Below, piece by piece: positions 7,452 to 9,920 of a stretch of 9,920 nt of DNA. How positions within the stretch are numbered: position 1 is the first letter of the stretch; each line of letters begins with the position of its first letter. The notes below the pieces were generated by a model. That model did not search any database and was not told the origin of the DNA. It saw nothing but the letters and a program-made list of their open reading frames with translations. Position numbers and translations under genes: made by a program. The DNA comes from CAZMCC01 sp964564695 (GTDB taxonomy: Bacteria; Planctomycetota; Phycisphaerae; Phycisphaerales; UBA1924), in assembly GCA_964564695.1 (NCBI GenBank), contig CAZMCC010000119.1:1-9920 (forward strand), given 5' to 3'.

Positions 7452-8315
7452 GTGTGTCACTTCGAAGATCTGGCTGACATTCCCGCGGTCCTCACCCCAC
7501 CAGGATCATCCGGAACCGTCGAGCTCATCCCCCTGACTCCGGGTGAGCTGGCGGCCACCTGTCTAGCCCTCGAGGTCCAGGCCACCGCCCTCGGCAACCA
7601 GGGCCAGTCCGGGTCCATGCTCCGGTCGATCGCCAACCGCCTCGGGGCGTCGGGGGGGGTGTTCTTCGTTCGGCGGGGCCGGGCCCCCAGGCGTGAGCCT
7701 GTCAGCGCCCGCGGTGGGGACACGCTCGTGTCCGCTGGCGTGGCAGAACGCGAGCTGGGGATCGGGTCGGGTGACCTGACGCACGCGGAGCGGGATGGGG
7801 CCGCGGCGCCCGAGCGGGGGTTCTGCCCCGTGACCATCGCCGGCCGGGCGCTGGGGTGCCTGCTCGACCTGAAGGATGGCCGTGTCTGGACCCGCGCCGA
7901 CGTCGCCGCGCTGCGGGTCGAGGTCGACAACTGCATCGCGTGGATGAGCCGAGTTCGCCCCAACGACGAACTGCCGGTCCGTGACGCGATGGTCGAAGCC
8001 GAGCACGTGCTTCGGATGGTCGTGAACGGCCAGCTGGGGATGCACGACTGGGGCACCATCATCGCCGACAAGAAGCTCCTGGCCGCGGGCATTATCCCGG
8101 CGATGGCCCAGGGCGAGCCGTTGGCCAAGCTTGGGCAGGGTGACTACACGCGCGAGATCCCTGGCCGCGACGCCGTGGGTCGCGCACCCGAGCGCCACGA
8201 GGTCGAGGTCATCTGCTCCGCGTGTGGGGCCAAGACGACCTGCCCGGAGCGGGTTGCCCAAGGCGAGGCCCGCATCCTGTGCGATCGCTGCGAAGCGAAC
8301 GGAGTGGAGCCGTGA
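7452..8315 (+). CDS. Uncharacterised protein with C-terminal zinc ribbon, first gene of phage-like cassette
   Basis: A 287-residue protein that I do not recognise. The N-terminal half holds a predicted helical stretch (about residues 25-65, rich in Leu, Ala and Gln) that runs into ASGGVFFVRRG. The middle has no motif I can name. The C-terminus carries Cys255-x2-Cys258, then Cys277-x2-Cys280, with an extra Cys264 between, i.e. a zinc-ribbon-like pair of CxxC knuckles 18 residues apart. Nucleic-acid or protein binding is plausible from the ribbon alone. The start is GTG 7452 with a clear Shine-Dalgarno. The stop overlaps the GTG of the next gene by 4 nt, so the genes are co-translated. Codon use is visibly different from the rhamnose genes, with many codons ending in G and no strong C-rich strand, which fits acquired DNA. 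An eight-G run lies at 7652-7659. Function unknown. Confidence 0.75.
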   Translation: MCHFEDLADIPAVLTPPGSSGTVELIPLTPGELAATCLALEVQATALGNQGQSGSMLRSIANRLGASGGVFFVRRGRAPRREPVSARGGDTLVSAGVAERELGIGSGDLTHAERDGAAAPERGFCPVTIAGRALGCLLDLKDGRVWTRADVAALRVEVDNCIAWMSRVRPNDELPVRDAMVEAEHVLRMVVNGQLGMHDWGTIIADKKLLAAGIIPAMAQGEPLAKLGQGDYTREIPGRDAVGRAPERHEVEVICSACGAKTTCPERVAQGEARILCDRCEANGVEP

Positions 8316-8560
8316 GCGGCCGCCCGCGCGGCAAGCTGCGCCAGGAGTTCTGGGTCTCCTGTGGTGGCTGCGGCATCGAGAAGTGCACTGGCGAGTGCAC
8401 CAGCAGCGCGGCCTGGTCCACCATGACTTCGGTGGGGTGGAAATACACGCGTGCCGCCGGCTGGCTCTGCCCTGGCTGCGAGGTCCCTGTCCCCGCGAAG
8501 TACAAGGCGTCGCGCGATCGGCTGGCCACCGAGGTTGACTCGAAAGGGAGAAACGACTGA
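8312..8560 (+). CDS. Small zinc-finger protein, phage type
   Basis: An 82-residue protein starting at GTG 8312, which overlaps the stop of the preceding gene (GTGA). GGAG at 8301-8304 lies 7 nt upstream. Cysteines Cys17, Cys20, Cys25, Cys29 and then Cys53 and Cys56 give CxxC pairs. The pattern of two N-terminal cysteines, a GW...GW stretch (42-51) and a final LCPGC is typical of small zinc-binding proteins found in phage and prophage gene clusters. The family is uncharacterised as far as I know. The 24-residue C-terminal tail is charged (KYKASRDRLATEVDSKGRND). It is followed by a 1-nt overlap (TGATG) with the next gene. I infer a DNA- or protein-binding accessory role in a mobile element; no enzymatic residues are seen. 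Confidence 0.75.
   Translation: MSGRPRGKLRQEFWVSCGGCGIEKCTGECTSSAAWSTMTSVGWKYTRAAGWLCPGCEVPVPAKYKASRDRLATEVDSKGRND
8546..8550 (+). promoter_or_regulatory. Shine-Dalgarno site of the 250-aa phage-type gene
   Basis: GGGAG (within AAAGGGAG) with a 9-nt spacer to the ATG at 8560. It lies inside the end of the 82-aa gene. Confidence 0.65.
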
Positions 8561-9312
8561 TGGACGCCAACCTGCTGAAGAAGCGGTACTGCCTCGAGAT
8601 CCCCGACTTGCCCGACCAGACCGGCGGCATCAACGTCGTGACCGTCGCCCGTTGGGACACCGAGCATTACGACGGCCGCGAGAACGGCAATCGCGTCCCG
8701 AAGATCCGGCACCTGCTCTTCTTCAACGAGATCCACCTGCCGATGCGGCTCAACAACCGCCGCATCGACGTGCTGATCAGCATCCTCGGGCCCGACATGT
8801 CCCGCTGGCACGGCCGCAAGGTCGGGCTCGCTGTCGGCGCAGTCGTGCGCTGGGGCAAGACCGAGGCCGACGTGGTCATCGACATCCGCACGCACGACCA
8901 GGCCACCCCGATCCTGCCCGAGCACCAGCGGCAGCCCGGGATGCAGCTGCCGGCGGGCACGGGCCAACCTCGCTACGCGGCGAACACCCCCGCCGCCCCC
9001 GCTCACCAGGGCGCGATGGTGCCGGCCACGCCGTTCGACGCACGCCCGATGGGGCGCGACAACGTCACGAAGAACCTCATGCCGGCGCTCGCCGAGCAGG
9101 GCGCGACGATCGACGACGTGTACCGCTGGCTGAAGCGGTACTACCCCGACATGGCCGACCAGATCTCGGGCAAGAACCCCGAGGACTGGCCCCGCGGCGT
9201 CGCGCCCCCCATCCGCGAGTTCCTCGTCAAGTTCCAGGCGAGCCCGCCCGGTCCTCCCTCGGTCGACCCGGGCCCGTACGAGCCGGTCGGTGAGGACGAC
9301 ATCCACTTCTGA
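8560..9312 (+). CDS. Phage-type protein with SSB-like acidic C-terminal tip
   Basis: A 250-residue protein. Residues about 50-110 (KIRHLLFFNE, then RLNNRRIDVLISILGPDMSRWHGRKVGLAVGAVV and VVIDIR) resemble a short phage protein family, seen near recombination and replication genes, with the pattern LNKTNA..IA.L.GDD...W.GK...LYP. I infer this similarity from memory of the pattern. Residues 115-165 are rich in Pro, Ala, Gln and Gly and look disordered. Residues 166-225 (NVTKNLMPALAEQGATIDDV, WLKRYYPDMADQI) look helical, like a small HeH or SAP-type domain. A second Pro/Gly linker follows, then the end GEDDIHF. This closely resembles the DDDIPF tip by which bacterial SSB recruits repair and replication proteins. 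The start ATG has a good Shine-Dalgarno and a 1-nt overlap with the previous gene; the gene ends the operon before a strong terminator. The probable role is in ssDNA handling or phage replication, but this is unproven. Confidence 0.72.
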   Translation: MDANLLKKRYCLEIPDLPDQTGGINVVTVARWDTEHYDGRENGNRVPKIRHLLFFNEIHLPMRLNNRRIDVLISILGPDMSRWHGRKVGLAVGAVVRWGKTEADVVIDIRTHDQATPILPEHQRQPGMQLPAGTGQPRYAANTPAAPAHQGAMVPATPFDARPMGRDNVTKNLMPALAEQGATIDDVYRWLKRYYPDMADQISGKNPEDWPRGVAPPIREFLVKFQASPPGPPSVDPGPYEPVGEDDIHF

Positions 9313-9318
9313 CCCGTT

Positions 9319-9349
9319 GCGGCCGGGGAATTGAACACCTCCCGGCCGC
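9319..9349 (+). other. Hairpin directly after the phage-like operon
   Basis: GCGGCCGGG (9319-9327) pairs with CCCGGCCGC (9341-9349), a perfect 9-bp stem with a 13-nt loop, starting 6 nt after the stop codon. No T-tract follows. It sits just before the much better terminator at 9360 and may protect the 3' end or help pausing. Its loop contains the GAATTGAACACCT part of an imperfect repeat of bases 7385-7401. Confidence 0.5.
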
Positions 9350-9359
9350 TGGATTCGTG

Positions 9360-9400
9360 GCCCGCCGAGCGGGCTTCTTTGCCCCCGCTCGGCGGGCTTT
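9360..9400 (+). terminator. Strong intrinsic terminator, built of two nested small terminators
   Basis: Bases 9360-9373 and 9384-9397 are perfect reverse complements and form a 14-bp GC-rich stem with a 10-nt loop, followed by TTT. Each arm is also itself a short hairpin: GCCCGC-CGA-GCGGGC (9360-9374) followed by TTCTTT, and CCCGC-TCG-GCGGG (9384-9396) followed by CTTT. The element can therefore act as two tandem terminators or as one long one. It ends the three-gene cassette 7452-9312 and separates it from the repeat gene. Confidence 0.88.
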
Positions 9401-9437
9401 CCCGCTCATGTCACCCCCAACCGCCGGAGCCCCCGGC

Positions 9438-9442
9438 AGGAG
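9438..9442 (+). promoter_or_regulatory. Shine-Dalgarno site of the repeat-protein gene
   Basis: AGGAG with a 7-nt spacer to GTG 9450. A small 5-bp hairpin (GCCGG 9423-9427 with CCGGC 9433-9437) abuts it on the 5' side. It favours GTG 9450 over the in-frame ATG at 9408, which has no such site and lies only 7 nt past the terminator T-tract. Confidence 0.65.
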
Positions 9443-9449
9443 TTCGCAC

Positions 9450-9920
9450 GTGCCCAAGACCGAAGTCATCGCGCAGTCGATGATCGCCGTCCGCCTTCGT
9501 GACCACGCCACGTTGAAGGACCTGCCGCCCGACGTCCTCGCCGGCTGTGCGGCGCGTGAGCCGTACGCCGCCCTGCGGTTCATCGGCAAGGACCTGCCGC
9601 CCGACGTCCTCGCCGGCTGTGCGGCGCGTGCGCCGTACGCCGCCCTGGAGTTCATCGGCAAGGACCTGCCGCCCGACGTCGTCGCCGGCTGTGCGGCGTG
9701 TGCGCCGTCCGCCGCCCTGCGGTTCATCGGCAAGGACCTGCCGCCCGACGTCCTCGCCGGCTGTGCGGCGCGTGCGCCGTCCGCCGCCCTGGGGTTCATC
9801 GGCAAGGACCTGCCGCCCGACGTCGTCGCCGGCTGTGCGGCGCGTGCGCCGTCCGCCGCCCTGCGGTTCATCGGCAAGGACCTGCCGCCCGACGTCCTCG
9901 CCGGCTGTGCGGCGTGTGAG
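9450..9920 (+). CDS. Tandem 24-residue repeat protein, 3' end outside the window
   Basis: The frame is open from GTG 9450 to the last base with no stop, giving 157 visible residues. After a 22-residue leader (PKTEVIAQSMIAVRLRDHATL) come five complete and one partial copy of a 24-residue unit. The unit begins KDLPPDV, then L or V, then AGCAA, and ends with AAL, a variable residue, and FIG. Each unit is predicted to form two short helices, one after PPD and one after the second Pro, so the array should fold as a helical solenoid. The spacing and the pattern of a helix with conserved small and aromatic residues recall DUF4116-type repeats, but this is only a resemblance. Positions 8, 14, 15, 17 and 21 vary; the rest is identical even in codons. 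One Cys per unit is invariant (unit position 11). There is no signal peptide. The gene follows a strong terminator, so it probably has its own promoter. Function unknown; a binding scaffold is the most natural guess. Confidence 0.75.
   Translation, partial: MPKTEVIAQSMIAVRLRDHATLKDLPPDVLAGCAAREPYAALRFIGKDLPPDVLAGCAARAPYAALEFIGKDLPPDVVAGCAACAPSAALRFIGKDLPPDVLAGCAARAPSAALGFIGKDLPPDVVAGCAARAPSAALRFIGKDLPPDVLAGCAACE
9516..9920 (+). repeat. 72-bp direct tandem repeat, 5 full copies and one partial
   Basis: Units begin at 9516, 9588, 9660, 9732, 9804 and 9876; the last is cut by the window end after 45 bases. Each starts AAGGACCTGCCGCCCGACGT. The copies are in register with the reading frame, and only single codons differ between them. 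The array may continue beyond the window. Confidence 0.97.

Noticed and set aside
7391..7477. Possible 28-residue peptide starting at TTG 7391 (LNDLATLLETVARLIRKEQ...)
   Set aside because: It could be an amphipathic leader peptide, but it has a rare start, no ribosome site, and overlaps the start of the 287-aa gene. Not supported enough to annotate.
9227..9877. 216-residue minus-strand frame with a repeated PMNRRAADGARAAQPA pattern
   Set aside because: It is the antisense reading of the 72-bp repeat and runs through the strong terminator into the end of the 250-aa gene. The plus frame has a Shine-Dalgarno site and codon-structured variation.
9516..9920. CRISPR array or diversity-generating retroelement variable region
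   Set aside because: The repeat has no unique spacers and is in coding frame. The varying bases are not confined to adenines, and no template repeat or reverse transcriptase is in the window.

Overview
The window is GC-rich DNA that divides into two parts with different composition and gene content. Bases 1 to about 7260 hold five tightly packed plus-strand genes. Their coding strand is strikingly rich in C, with codons mostly ending in C (GCC, CTC, GTC, ATC). They encode an L-rhamnose scavenging and use locus. High GC, a family GH106 rhamnosidase beside an ABC importer, and a Pseudomonas stutzeri-type rhamnose isomerase together suggest a polysaccharide-degrading bacterium. My best guess is a planctomycete (Phycisphaerae-like), but this is an inference with no marker gene behind it.

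Rhamnose block, in order: (1) the 3' part of a large GH106 alpha-L-rhamnosidase that runs in from the left edge; (2) and (3) two ABC sugar permeases of the RbsC/LsrC/RhaP type, overlapping by 4 nt; (4) a secreted RhaS/LsrB-type sugar-binding protein, preceded by a small hairpin and the clearest Shine-Dalgarno of the block; (5) an L-rhamnose isomerase in which every known metal ligand is conserved. The likely flow is that the glycosidase releases L-rhamnose from a glycan, the binding protein and permeases import it, and the isomerase converts it to L-rhamnulose. The ABC ATPase, the kinase, the aldolase and any regulator are not in the window and may lie upstream. No promoter was recognised.

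A 192-nt gap (7260-7451) contains a hairpin and then the change of composition. Bases 7452-9312 hold three overlapping genes with good Shine-Dalgarno sites and more balanced codon use: a 287-aa protein ending in a zinc ribbon, an 82-aa zinc-finger protein, and a 250-aa phage-type protein whose last residues resemble the C-terminal tip of single-stranded DNA-binding protein (SSB). They look like part of a phage or other mobile replication module. A strong intrinsic terminator closes this operon.

From 9450 to the right edge runs the start of an open-ended gene made of a perfect 72-bp (24-residue) tandem repeat. It is the most unusual feature here. The repeat copies differ at only five codons, and every difference changes the amino acid.
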